A stretch of DNA of 47,885 nt from Parcubacteria group bacterium GW2011_GWC1_41_7 (lineage in GTDB: Bacteria > Patescibacteriota > Minisyncoccia > UBA6257 > HR35): assembly GCA_000997465.1 (NCBI GenBank), contig LCBW01000003.1, positions 1 through 47,885 of the forward strand, given 5' to 3'. The notes beneath the pieces were generated by a model. That model was not told the origin of the DNA, did no database searches, and saw nothing but the letters and a program-made list of their open reading frames with translations. Positions 1-7,253 of this stretch are shown in pieces; the stretch's first letter is position 1, and every line of letters starts with the position of its first letter. A program made the position numbers and the translations under genes.

Positions 1-396
1 ATGCGCGCAGATGAAATTTCTGCTATGCAGCGCATGCGGAGCAAGGCATCTGAAAAGGACACCCTTCCAACGCAGCGCAAGCAAAGCTTGGCTGATAAAA
101 AAATCATTGCGCAATTTAATGCTACAAAACTGCGCGTTGAGAAACACATACAGTTGTTTCAATTTTCAGATGCGCTAAAATTACTGTATGAATTCTTTTG
201 GCATGACTTTTGCGATGTATATGTTGAATCATGCAAAGGAGATACCACCAATGATCCAAAGATTCTGATGCAGGTACTTGAGCAATCGCTCAAACTTATT
301 CATCCCTTTATGCCGTTTGTCACTGACGCGCTCGCACAAAAATTACAAAAAAAGCACCTTCCATTATTTACCCAACCGTGGCCAACCAAGCTATAA
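1..396 (+). CDS. valS: Valine--tRNA ligase, C-terminal fragment (5' end outside window)
   Basis: This is the last 131 residues of a class I aminoacyl-tRNA synthetase that charges tRNA-Val. The visible part is the helical anticodon-binding domain. It carries the pattern YEFFWHDFCDVYVE at about residues 63-76, followed by a helix ending in HPFMPFVTDAL, a combination typical of ValS. The catalytic HIGH and KMSKS motifs and the editing domain would lie upstream of the window. There is no Val-specific C-terminal coiled coil after the anticodon domain, so the protein ends shorter than in E. coli. The first ATG of the window is internal to the gene and is not a real start. The stop codon lies 17 bases inside the following PrsW-like gene, so the two are probably cotranscribed. 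Confidence 0.85.
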   Translation: MRADEISAMQRMRSKASEKDTLPTQRKQSLADKKIIAQFNATKLRVEKHIQLFQFSDALKLLYEFFWHDFCDVYVESCKGDTTNDPKILMQVLEQSLKLIHPFMPFVTDALAQKLQKKHLPLFTQPWPTKL

Positions 397-1097
397 ATTT
401 TTTTTATATATTTTTCTTTTCTTTTCTTCCTGTTTTGGGTTGGTTCTGGTTTATTCTCAAAGAAGATCCCCATCCTGAACCGCGATCGTTAACCGCGCTT
501 TCATTCTTACTTGGAGGAGTTGCGGTTTTTTTAAGTTTTTACGCAGAGCTTTCTTTAGAACAGTTTGGCCTCAGTAGTCACACGGCTCCTTTTCTTTATT
601 ACTTTTACAGTTCGGTGATCGAGGAGGTGTTCAAGTTTCTTCCCATTGCACTTTTTATTTTTACGCGGCGCGCATTTGATGAACCGATTGATGCGATGGT
701 GTATATGGGATTTGCGGCGCTTGGTTTTTCTTTTTTAGAAAATTTTTTTGGACTCTATACCCTTGCGTCATCATCAGTTACGCTCGTTATGGTTGTTGCC
801 CTCATGAGAGCGTTAAGCGCAAATTTTTTACACATGCTTGCATCAGTTTTAATTGGATTCGGGTTTGCGGAGAGCTTGAAGCTTCGCCGCGTGCTTCCCT
901 TTGTCTTCAGTATTATCGTTGCGATACTGTTACACTTTATTTATAATATGTATATCGTTGAACAAGACGCCATGCTGTATGTCTTTCCTATTTTGTGGGC
1001 AGTATTTTTTATCGTCTTAAAGGAATTTGATTTCATAAAGGCACGCTCGCTTCCTCGCCATACATCAAAACAATTACCCTCGGAACATTCTTTTTAA
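378..1097 (+). CDS. PrsW-family intramembrane glutamic-type protease
   Basis: A 239-residue multi-pass membrane protein with about seven hydrophobic segments. It has the PrsW/CPBP-like catalytic signature: EEVFK at residues 82-86, a second acidic motif FLEN at about 119-122, a helix with ANFLHML, and a late HFIYN motif. In this family the paired glutamates and the histidines form an intramembrane active site that cleaves membrane-anchored substrates; PrsW itself cuts an anti-sigma factor in Bacillus. No anti-sigma gene is visible here, so the substrate is unknown. The ATG start overlaps the end of valS by 19 bases, which suggests translational coupling. The fold assignment is good; a signalling role is inference. 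Confidence 0.8.
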   Translation: MANQAINFFYIFFFSFLPVLGWFWFILKEDPHPEPRSLTALSFLLGGVAVFLSFYAELSLEQFGLSSHTAPFLYYFYSSVIEEVFKFLPIALFIFTRRAFDEPIDAMVYMGFAALGFSFLENFFGLYTLASSSVTLVMVVALMRALSANFLHMLASVLIGFGFAESLKLRRVLPFVFSIIVAILLHFIYNMYIVEQDAMLYVFPILWAVFFIVLKEFDFIKARSLPRHTSKQLPSEHSF

Positions 1098-1109
1098 ACA
1101 CAAACCCCC

Positions 1110-1487
1110 ATGGACCAAAACTTTCACGAACACCAAATAAATCTTGAGCAAGAAGAAGGACAGTTGAGCATTGATGTATTCCAAACCGACACTGATCTTA
1201 TTGTGCAATCAACCGTTGCCGGGGTCACTATGGAAGACCTTGAAATTCTCGTGCACGGCGATATGCTTGTGATTCGCGGAAAACGACTTCCTCCCGATCC
1301 TGCGCGTGCGGAACAATATCTGTATCGAGAGTGCTACTGGGGTCCCTTTGCCCGAACTATTGTGCTCCCCCGAGACGTTGATCCAAACCGCATAAAAGCG
1401 GCTCTCAAAAACGGCATTTTAACCATCCGCATTCCGCGGGTCTCCTCTGAATCATTCAAAAAAGTAGACGTTCGGTTTGAAAATTAA
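1110..1487 (+). CDS. Small heat-shock protein, Hsp20/alpha-crystallin family
   Basis: A 125-residue cytosolic chaperone of the Hsp20 family, which binds unfolding proteins and holds them for refolding. The alpha-crystallin domain covers almost the whole protein (about residues 18-118). It shows the beta-strand pattern VFQTDTDLIVQSTVAGV, the loop LVIRGKR, a bulky YLYRECYWGPFARTIVLP strand, and the A-x-x-x-n-G-I-L-x-I-x-I-P signature (ALKNGILTIRIP) near the end. The N-terminal arm is short (about 17 residues). The C-terminal tail after IRIPRV has no clear second I-x-I. The gene starts 12 bases after the PrsW-like gene, so it is probably in the same transcript. Confidence 0.93.
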   Translation: MDQNFHEHQINLEQEEGQLSIDVFQTDTDLIVQSTVAGVTMEDLEILVHGDMLVIRGKRLPPDPARAEQYLYRECYWGPFARTIVLPRDVDPNRIKAALKNGILTIRIPRVSSESFKKVDVRFEN

Positions 1488-1580
1488 GAATTTAAGCACG
1501 AAATTCAAAGCACGAAGCACAAAATTTTTGATTTTCAAATTTAAGATTTAAAATAATCTTACTTCTTATTTTTTGAACGA

Positions 1581-1680
1581 ATAAATGCACAAAGAAACCC
1601 GCGCAGCCCGAGCGGGCATGGTACGAGCATCTTTGATGCGAGTGAGCGAGGGCGAGTATAACTGATGCGTGTGCATTTAT
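1581..1680. repeat. 100-bp element bounded by perfect 10-bp inverted repeats
   Basis: The ends ATAAATGCAC (1581-1590) and GTGCATTTAT (1671-1680) are exact inverted repeats. The interior is GC-richer than its surroundings, holds a small hairpin (CCCG...CGGG near 1608-1618) and a GA/CG-rich stretch (GAGTGAGCGAGGGCGAG). It sits 7 bases before tRNA-Ile. The shape suggests a MITE-like or structured intergenic repeat, or a long stem in the tRNA precursor. No second copy is seen in the window. Confidence 0.4.
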
Positions 1681-1687
1681 GAGTGAA

Positions 1688-1762
1688 GCGCCCGTAGCTC
1701 AGTGGTAGAGCACCAATCTTATAAGTTGGCCGTCGCAGGTTCGATCCCTGCCGGGCGCACCA
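1688..1762 (+). tRNA. tRNA-Ile with anticodon UAU (reads AUA)
   Basis: A full cloverleaf can be drawn. The acceptor stem GCGCCCG/CGGGCGC is perfect, the D stem is GCTC/GAGC, and the anticodon stem CCAAT/GTTGG closes the loop CTTATAA, with TAT at positions 34-36. The T stem GCAGG/CCTGC carries the loop TTCGATC. Discriminator A and CCA are encoded. The anticodon UAU would read AUA directly. Most bacteria instead use a CAU tRNA modified to lysidine by TilS, so this is an uncommon solution. The tRNA ends 6 bases before the next gene. Confidence 0.93.
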
Positions 1763-1768
1763 TATACC

Positions 1769-2209
1769 ATGAATTGTCAACGCGCTTCTTTTTTTGTCTT
1801 GGGAATTTTTATTCTTGCCTTCACATTCAATTTCCTTTTTGCCCATACTGCTCTTGCCATTCCAGGAAGGGACTTTGGGGGGCGCATTGTGTTTACGGGG
1901 TACTACTGTGTGAATGGAATTGATCTTTTTATTGCCGGGCCCCTTACTGCCCCTCAGATGACTGGGTTTTACCTTTTTCCGTGGGGAGCAATTTTATACA
2001 AATGGTGGCAGCCAATTGTCGGCAATAATGTTGTTGGACAGGTATTCCCCGGTGGGTGTTGTTGGGTTCCCACTGCAGTTGGGCCCATTTGTCTTCCTGA
2101 GCTCTATACTATCACCAGTATGGGAACATCGGGTGGACTCGTGGGAGCAATTGCAGACACCGCCCTCACGGTTATTCAAAGTCAAATTCAAAATCAAATA
2201 AATCAGTAA
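1769..2209 (+). CDS. Small secreted or membrane hypothetical protein
   Basis: A 146-residue protein I do not recognise. It starts with a signal-peptide-like segment (hydrophobic residues about 8-24, then HTALA), followed by a glycine- and aromatic-rich mature part. The mature part contains a Cys in YYCVNG, a GGCCW pair, and another Cys in GPICLPE. A C-terminal helix-like Q/N-rich tail ends it. The cysteine and glycine pattern resembles small secreted hypotheticals common in Parcubacteria-like genomes. Its ATG lies 6 bases after the tRNA 3' end, so its message would be released by tRNA processing or be almost leaderless. An internal TTG about ten codons in is an alternative start. Confidence 0.6.
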   Translation: MNCQRASFFVLGIFILAFTFNFLFAHTALAIPGRDFGGRIVFTGYYCVNGIDLFIAGPLTAPQMTGFYLFPWGAILYKWWQPIVGNNVVGQVFPGGCCWVPTAVGPICLPELYTITSMGTSGGLVGAIADTALTVIQSQIQNQINQ

Positions 2210-2264
2210 TTTATTTTTATTTATTTAAAAATATTTTTGTAGATAAATTTTAAAAATATTAGGC

Positions 2265-2289
2265 GCTGTTATTACTTCACAATAACAGC
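2265..2289. terminator. Hairpin downstream of the secreted hypothetical gene
   Basis: A perfect 9-bp stem (GCTGTTATT / AATAACAGC) with a 7-base loop lies 55 bases after the preceding stop codon. There is no clear T-run after it, so it may be a factor-assisted terminator, an mRNA 3' end stabiliser, or part of the adjoining repeat block. Confidence 0.4.
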
Positions 2290-2546
2290 TTGCGGCACCT
2301 GAGATGTATCGCTACGCGATATCATCGCTACTTTCGCAAGGCGAACGTAGCAATCGGCGCCGCGATGGCAACGCAAACGGCTTATCGCTAAAGCGAACAC
2401 CGTAAGCGTTTTGCAAATGGCTTATCGCTAAAGCGAACACCGTAAGCGTTTTGCGGCACCTAATCGGCGCCGCGATGGCAACGCAAACGGCTTATCGCTA
2501 AAGCGAACACCGTAAGCGTTTTGCGGCACCTAATCGGCGCCGCGAT
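2290..2546. repeat. Structured intergenic repeat block with tandem 70-bp units
   Basis: The left part (2290-2363) runs from GCGGCACCTGAGATGTATCG to GGCGCCGCG, and a related copy lies in the opposite orientation at about 5583-5637. The right part is tandem: AATCGGCGCCGCGAT occurs at 2352, 2462 and 2532; the 34-base core starting CTTATCGCTAAAGCG occurs at 2381, 2421 and 2491; TTGCGGCACCT occurs at 2290, 2451 and 2521. The full unit is 70 bp, with one core duplicated at 40-bp spacing. Each core folds as a hairpin (CGCAAACGGCTTA against TAAGCGTTTTGCG, with inner TCGCT/AGCGA). The last copy ends at the stop codon of the minus-strand gene. Confidence 0.85.
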
Positions 2547-3037
2547 TATCGAAAGATCGAAACGTACCACCGATCAAGGTACGAGAGTGAATCTTCATAT
2601 TCATCCAAAAATTGCCGCAACGTAGTGCGAACTTTATCAAGGGGTGTATAATCGCTCAGCGGCATCATAATCCCAAATCCAAACCGAAATGCTGTTTTCG
2701 GTAAAAAATATAAATACTCGCGATGATCGGTTTCAAAAATTTCAAATCCCTCAAACTCGGTCCATGGATGGAACCGTTTGTTTATAAATACCCCCTCTTT
2801 GTTTAGTACAATTGATAACTTCTCTTCTTCATAAAAAACAGGGTGAAAAAAGAATATAGCTCCAAAGAGCGAAATAATTAAAAAAAGAAAATCTTTCACC
2901 ACAATCGCATACACCAAAGATGCTCCCGACACCACCCCCCAAAACAAATGCCACATAGTATCTCCGTACGGATGATCTAAGTGATTTAAAGTTTCCCAAT
3001 GTAACTCAAAGTCTGCGATGTGTTTTAAAGAAGACAT
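2546..3037 (-). CDS. Hypothetical protein with two membrane segments
   Basis: A 163-residue protein of unknown function. Two adjacent hydrophobic segments lie at about residues 30-68 (around WHLFWGVVSGASLVYAIVV and FLFLIISLFGAIFFF). A soluble C-terminal part follows, with beta-strand-like stretches (LSIVLNKEGVFINKRFHPW, FEGFEIFE) and a long final helix. The TM hairpin followed by a small beta domain resembles bacterial PH-like (YcxB/bPH) membrane proteins, but this is shape only. The gene diverges from leuS. A -10-like TATAAT on the minus strand (3063-3068) would drive it, with GGAAG about 11 bases before the ATG as a weak Shine-Dalgarno site. Confidence 0.7.
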   Translation of the reverse strand: MSSLKHIADFELHWETLNHLDHPYGDTMWHLFWGVVSGASLVYAIVVKDFLFLIISLFGAIFFFHPVFYEEEKLSIVLNKEGVFINKRFHPWTEFEGFEIFETDHREYLYFLPKTAFRFGFGIMMPLSDYTPLDKVRTTLRQFLDEYEDSLSYLDRWYVSIFR

Positions 3038-3116
3038 GATGTAGAGCTTCCAATATATAAAGATTATAAATCTAAAATTCTATAAAAATACCCTCAGGAC
3101 GCGCGTATGATGCCTA

Positions 3117-3145
3117 TTGTACGCTAGCGGTATCTTACTTATAAT
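3117..3145 (+). promoter_or_regulatory. leuS promoter (TTGTAC-N17-TATAAT)
   Basis: TTGTAC (3117-3122) and TATAAT (3140-3145) are separated by exactly 17 bases, so this is a good sigma-70-type promoter. A 7-bp inverted repeat, ATCTTAC (3132-3138) and GTAAGAT (3153-3159), brackets the -10 box and could be an operator or a short RNA hairpin. The ATG is 14 bases after the -10 box and no Shine-Dalgarno site is present. Confidence 0.7.
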
Positions 3146-3159
3146 CTTCAACGTAAGAT

Positions 3160-5574
3160 ATGAAATACGATTTTGAAAAAATTGAAAAGAAGTGGCAGAA
3201 GATCTGGGAAGAAAAAAAATACGCTCCCTGGAAAGTAAAAAAAACTTCTGGTAAAAAAAATACCTATATCCTTGACATGTTCCCCTATCCTTCAGGATCC
3301 GGGCTTCATACCGGACACATCGAAGGATATACGGCAACAGATATTCTCTCGCGCTACTATCGCATGCAAGGACACCAAGTGCTCCATCCGATGGGATGGG
3401 ATGCGTTTGGGCTCCCCGCAGAAAACTATGCGCTCAAAATGAAAAAAAATCCAATGTCGTTTGTGCCGACAAATATTGAGTTGATGAAAAAACAGCTCAA
3501 AAAAATGGGTTTTTCATATGATTGGTCACGTGAAATTTCAACAACCGATCCCGCATATTACACCTGGACCCAATGGATGTTTTTACAGATGTATAAAAAG
3601 GGGCTTGTGTATGAAGCGGAATCTCCAATTAATTTTTGCCCTTCATGTAAAACAGGTCTTGCTAATGAAGAAGTTGTCGGAGGACGATGCGATCGCTGCG
3701 GATCGGAAACTGAAACACGCATGCTCTCTCAATGGCACATTAAAATCACGCAGTATGCCGACCGTCTTCTTGAGGGACTTGATGGTTTAGGGTGGCCCGA
3801 ATCAATCAAGGAACTTCAGCGCAACTGGATTGGAAAAAGCGAAGGATATGAAATTACATTCAAAACAGAAGATAAGGAAAATACTATTTCTGTATTTACC
3901 ACTCGCCTTGACACACTCTTTGGAGTTACATTCTTAGTACTTGCGCCTGAACATCAGATGGCCCTGAAAATCGCAAAAGGCGACTATTATTTTATCACCG
4001 AAAATTACATTGAAAACGCACAAAAAAGAACAGCAAAAGAACGGCGCAGCAGCGATGAGGTAAGCGGAGTGTTCACGGGCTCGTATGTCGTGCATCCGTT
4101 TACTAAAATTCGCATCCCGGTTTGGGTGAGCGAATATGTACTCTTTGACTATGGAACTGGTGCTGTGATGGGAGTGCCAGCTCACGACAAACGGGATCAT
4201 CGATTTGCAACGCGATTTCATCTTTCCATTGAAGAGGTTATTGCGGGCAAGGACGTCCCCCATGAAAATTATGGGGTGCTTAAAAATTCAGAAGAATTTA
4301 CAGGCCTTACCTCGCAAGAAGCAATTGAAAAAATCGGGGAGCAACTGATGTCTTCGGGTATCGCGACAAAGCATATTTATTACAAATTGCGTGATTGGGT
4401 ATTTTCACGCCAACGATACTGGGGAGAACCCATCCCGCTGATTCGCTGTCCTCATTGCGGCATTGTTCCAGTTCCCGAAAAAGATCTTCCTGTTACGCTT
4501 CCGCCCGTTAAAAGCTATGAGCCCTCTGGAACCGGACAGTCGCCGCTTGCAAAAATAAAAGAATGGATTGAGGTAAAATGCCCTGTATGCGACAAAAAGG
4601 CAACGCGCGAAACAAATACTATGCCGCAATGGGCAGGATCTTGCTGGTATTATCTTCGTTATCTTGATCCAAAAAACAAAAAAGTATTTGCATCAAAAGA
4701 ATCCCTTAAGGCGTGGCTTCCTGTGACGATGTATGTTGGCGGAGCTGAACACGCGGTGCTTCATCTGCTGTATGCGCGTTTTTGGCACATGGTGCTCTAT
4801 GATGCAAAGCACGTACCTACCCCCGAACCATTTGCAAGGCTTGTTAATCAGGGCATTATCTTAGGGCCAGACCATGAAAAAATGTCCAAGTCCCGCGGAA
4901 ATGTGGTTAACCCTGATGATATTACAAAAGAATTTGGGGTAGACACCTTGCGCATGTATGAGATGTTTATGGGGCCTTTTGAAGATACCAAGCCATGGGC
5001 GCAGGAAGGTATTCGCGGTATTTTTAGATTTTTGATCCGCGTGTGGAGTATTGGGTTAGATGTAAAGAAAAAAAATGTTCCTTCTTCAATAAAAGACGAC
5101 GCCCTTTTGAAAGGACTGCACGCCACCATTCAAAAGGTAGGTCAAGATATTCCCGCGCTTAAGTTTAATACGGCAATTTCTGCCATGATGGAGTGCAGTG
5201 ATATGCTCCGTAAAAAATGCGACGAGGGAGCTCTCTCGCCCAATACCTTTATTGATTTTCTTAAAATTCTCTTTCCTTTTGCTCCATATACGGCGCAAGA
5301 ACTTTTTCATATGCTTGGGAAGACAACACTCCTTGATAGCGCATCGTGGCCAACGGTCAATAAAAAATATCTCGCACAAGAATCTAAAACGATTATCATT
5401 CAAGTCAATGGTAAAAAACGCCTTGACTTTTCAGTTCCCTTGGATATGACATTTGAAAACATAAAAACTGAAGCAATGAAATCTCCAAAGGTAAAAATAT
5501 ACTTGAAGGGCAAAAAAATACTTAAAACTATTTTTGCGCAAGATCGCATTATCAACTTCGTAGTAAAGGAGTAG
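3160..5574 (+). CDS. leuS: Leucine--tRNA ligase
   Basis: An 804-residue class I synthetase that attaches leucine to tRNA-Leu in the cytosol. The HIGH motif is HTGH (residues 50-53) after FPYPSGSG. A zinc-ribbon insert follows (CPSC...CDRC, about residues 165-180). The CP1 editing domain contains TTRLDTLFG and the GTGAVMGVPAHD region used to clear mischarged tRNA. A second CPHC/CPVC zinc module lies at about residues 430-485. WAGSCWYYLRY is followed by KMSKS at 574-578, and an anticodon-binding domain and a small C-terminal domain complete the protein. Length is slightly below the usual 820-880. It stands alone between its own promoter and a strong downstream terminator. Confidence 0.97.
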   Translation: MKYDFEKIEKKWQKIWEEKKYAPWKVKKTSGKKNTYILDMFPYPSGSGLHTGHIEGYTATDILSRYYRMQGHQVLHPMGWDAFGLPAENYALKMKKNPMSFVPTNIELMKKQLKKMGFSYDWSREISTTDPAYYTWTQWMFLQMYKKGLVYEAESPINFCPSCKTGLANEEVVGGRCDRCGSETETRMLSQWHIKITQYADRLLEGLDGLGWPESIKELQRNWIGKSEGYEITFKTEDKENTISVFTTRLDTLFGVTFLVLAPEHQMALKIAKGDYYFITENYIENAQKRTAKERRSSDEVSGVFTGSYVVHPFTKIRIPVWVSEYVLFDYGTGAVMGVPAHDKRDHRFATRFHLSIEEVIAGKDVPHENYGVLKNSEEFTGLTSQEAIEKIGEQLMSSGIATKHIYYKLRDWVFSRQRYWGEPIPLIRCPHCGIVPVPEKDLPVTLPPVKSYEPSGTGQSPLAKIKEWIEVKCPVCDKKATRETNTMPQWAGSCWYYLRYLDPKNKKVFASKESLKAWLPVTMYVGGAEHAVLHLLYARFWHMVLYDAKHVPTPEPFARLVNQGIILGPDHEKMSKSRGNVVNPDDITKEFGVDTLRMYEMFMGPFEDTKPWAQEGIRGIFRFLIRVWSIGLDVKKKNVPSSIKDDALLKGLHATIQKVGQDIPALKFNTAISAMMECSDMLRKKCDEGALSPNTFIDFLKILFPFAPYTAQELFHMLGKTTLLDSASWPTVNKKYLAQESKTIIIQVNGKKRLDFSVPLDMTFENIKTEAMKSPKVKIYLKGKKILKTIFAQDRIINFVVKE

Positions 5575-5582
5575 TGCATTAA

Positions 5583-5637
5583 ACGCGGCGCCTCAACGAA
5601 TGCTACGTTCGCGAAGCGATACATCTTAGGTACCGCC
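5583..5637 (-). repeat. Second copy of the dispersed GCGG-ACCT repeat (inverted)
   Basis: Read on the minus strand this stretch runs GCGGTACCTAAGATGTATCG, then CTTCGCGAACGTAGCA, then GGCGCCGCG. It matches the left half of the block at 2290-2363 almost base for base, except that the other copy carries about 23 extra bases in the middle. It lies between the leuS stop and the terminator. Position and structure resemble a REP/MITE-like intergenic repeat. Confidence 0.7.
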
Positions 5638-5651
5638 AAACGCTTGCCTCC

Positions 5652-5682
5652 AAACGCAACGGGCATAATGCCCGTTGCGTTT
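5652..5682 (+). terminator. Strong hairpin terminator after leuS
   Basis: A perfect 14-bp stem (AAACGCAACGGGCA / TGCCCGTTGCGTTT) with a 3-base loop, TAA. A-rich sequence precedes it and TTTC ends it. It should stop leuS transcription, and it lies just before the galU promoter. Confidence 0.85.
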
Positions 5683-5693
5683 TCAATACAAGT

Positions 5694-5699
5694 TATAAT
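5694..5699 (+). promoter_or_regulatory. galU -10 box (TATAAT) just before the start codon
   Basis: TATAAT ends 8 bases before the galU ATG. A start site 6-7 bases downstream of the box would give a message with a 1-2 base leader. No convincing -35 element is visible (TTGCGT lies only 13 bases upstream), and there is no Shine-Dalgarno site. Confidence 0.55.
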
Positions 5700-5707
5700 C
5701 CGTATAA

Positions 5708-6586
5708 ATGAAAAAAATACGAAAGGCGGTTGTGCCCGTTGCCGGATACGGGACACGATTTCTCCCAGTTACTAAGGCAATGCCAAAAGAAATGTTGCCC
5801 TTGGTTAATAAGCCGGTCATTCAATATATAGTTGAAGAATTAGTTGATGCGGGTATCACTCAAATTGTGCTGGTAACCGGATGGCACAAACGCGCTATTG
5901 AAGATCACTTTGATAGGCACTGGGAACTTGAAGCACAACTTGAAAAAAATAATAAAAAAAACGAACTTTATGAAATTCGCCGTATATCAGAACTTGCAGA
6001 TTTTATTTATGTTCGCCAAAAAGAAATATGTGGAAATGGAGACGCAATTCTTGCGGCACGCAGTGCAGTTGGCGATGAACCGTTTTTGGTTTTTTGGGGA
6101 GATGATTTTATCACCGCTTCCCCGTCACGCGCAAAACAACTTATTGCCGCATACGAAACATATCAAAGCACAATTTTAGGAGCGATACGAACTGAAGATC
6201 CCGAAGATACAAAAAAATTTGGATTTGCAAAAGGACCCGAAGTTGCGCCTGGCGTGATTGAAATTACCGATCTTATTGAAAAGCCGGGACCCGATACATG
6301 TCCATCTCATCTTGCAACGGTTTCTGGGTTTGTGTTCACACCGGATATTTTTGATGCCCTCTCTTCTGCTCCCGTGCAAAACGGGAAAGAACTCGTGTAT
6401 ATTGACGGCGTAAATGAGCTTCGCAAAAAAGGACAAAAGACATATGCGGTTGAAATTCAAAATGGCACCTACTTTGACTGCGGAAATATTTTAGAATACA
6501 TGAAGACAAACGTGCGTATTGCGCTCACTCATCCTGAGCTCAAAGATCCCTTTATGGATTTTCTCCGACACATTACTAAGGAATAA
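5708..6586 (+). CDS. galU: UTP--glucose-1-phosphate uridylyltransferase
   Basis: A 292-residue nucleotidyltransferase making UDP-glucose from UTP and glucose-1-phosphate, the activated sugar for surface polysaccharides and glycolipids. The N terminus has the GalU signature VVPVAGYGTRFLPVTKAMPKEMLP (seen as consecutive short motifs GYGTRFLP and KAMPKEMLP). NKPVIQYIVEE and VTGWHKRAIEDHFD follow. The GDD motif (FWGDDF) sits at about residues 129-134, and the later ITDLIEKPGP and FDCGNILEYMK motifs complete the active site. The length matches bacterial GalU. It has its own promoter and is followed by a terminator. No glycosyltransferase genes lie nearby. Confidence 0.95.
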   Translation: MKKIRKAVVPVAGYGTRFLPVTKAMPKEMLPLVNKPVIQYIVEELVDAGITQIVLVTGWHKRAIEDHFDRHWELEAQLEKNNKKNELYEIRRISELADFIYVRQKEICGNGDAILAARSAVGDEPFLVFWGDDFITASPSRAKQLIAAYETYQSTILGAIRTEDPEDTKKFGFAKGPEVAPGVIEITDLIEKPGPDTCPSHLATVSGFVFTPDIFDALSSAPVQNGKELVYIDGVNELRKKGQKTYAVEIQNGTYFDCGNILEYMKTNVRIALTHPELKDPFMDFLRHITKE

Positions 6587-6604
6587 TTTTCTATCCCTAT
6601 TACC

Positions 6605-6640
6605 TAAAAGCCCCCGGCACTTGCTCGCCAGGGGCTTTTA
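6605..6640. terminator. galU terminator hairpin
   Basis: A perfect 10-bp stem (TAAAAGCCCC / GGGGCTTTTA) around a 16-base loop, 18 bases after the galU stop. A and T runs on the two sides would allow it to act in either direction. It closes galU before the non-coding region. Confidence 0.8.
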
Positions 6641-7007
6641 CTTCTAGCGTACAATAATCAACCCTCCCTTGCCATAAAAATCATAAAAAATTTGATAGGT
6701 TATCTGTGTAATATAGTGTCTATTGTAAAAAATAAAGTATATATGTTTCATGTTTTTTTAAAACATCATTTTGGGACTGTTTCGCGGTACCAATATAAAA
6801 TATTTTTATCTTTTAGCTGATTTTAAAAAAATAATGTTTTTAAAATGTTTCACGATGAAACCGTGAAACATAGAATTTAATTCATTCTTGTCTTTAACCG
6901 TGAAACATTGGATGTTTCATAAGTTCGCAGAATATGCGTAATTGTTTCACGATTTTAGCCCTTTAAAAATGCATGTTACCGAAGTTCGCAGAAGTTATGG
7001 GAGAATA

Positions 7008-7023
7008 TGTTTCACGTGAAACA
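7008..7023. promoter_or_regulatory. parS-like site 1 (perfect palindrome)
   Basis: TGTTTCACGTGAAACA is a perfect 16-base palindrome and fits the known bacterial consensus TGTTNCACGTGAAACA, bound by ParB/Spo0J to load the segregation complex near the origin. The window contains no parB gene, so binding is inferred from the site alone. Confidence 0.85.
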
Positions 7024-7237
7024 ATTTGTTCATTTTTTTAAAGCAACATATTCCTAAAAATACACGTGTTCTGTCACACGTGTAACACATTGTGTATTTT
7101 TATATATTTAAAATATTTACATCTGGTAAATCTTACGGTCTCTGAGATGTAAGCAACCGCGGCGTTTTGGGTAGTCCAAAGCCGCAAATGAAGTACCAGC
7201 CGTTTGCGGAGCTATTTATTTCTTAAAACACACCCCT

Positions 7238-7253
7238 TGTTACACGTGAAACA
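7238..7253. promoter_or_regulatory. parS-like site 2
   Basis: TGTTACACGTGAAACA also fits TGTTNCACGTGAAACA exactly. It lies 230 bases from site 1. Two exact 16-base matches within 250 bases are very unlikely by chance in AT-rich DNA. dnaA starts about 17.2 kb downstream, within the usual distance for parS from an origin. Confidence 0.85.

Noticed and set aside
1559..1846. 95-residue open frame on the minus strand over tRNA-Ile
   Set aside because: It runs antisense through the tRNA and the structured element and has no domain or plausible start signal.
2352..2546. Possible CRISPR array in the tandem repeats
   Set aside because: The units are nearly identical over their whole 70-base length, so there are no unique spacers. 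They form long hairpins, and no cas gene is nearby.
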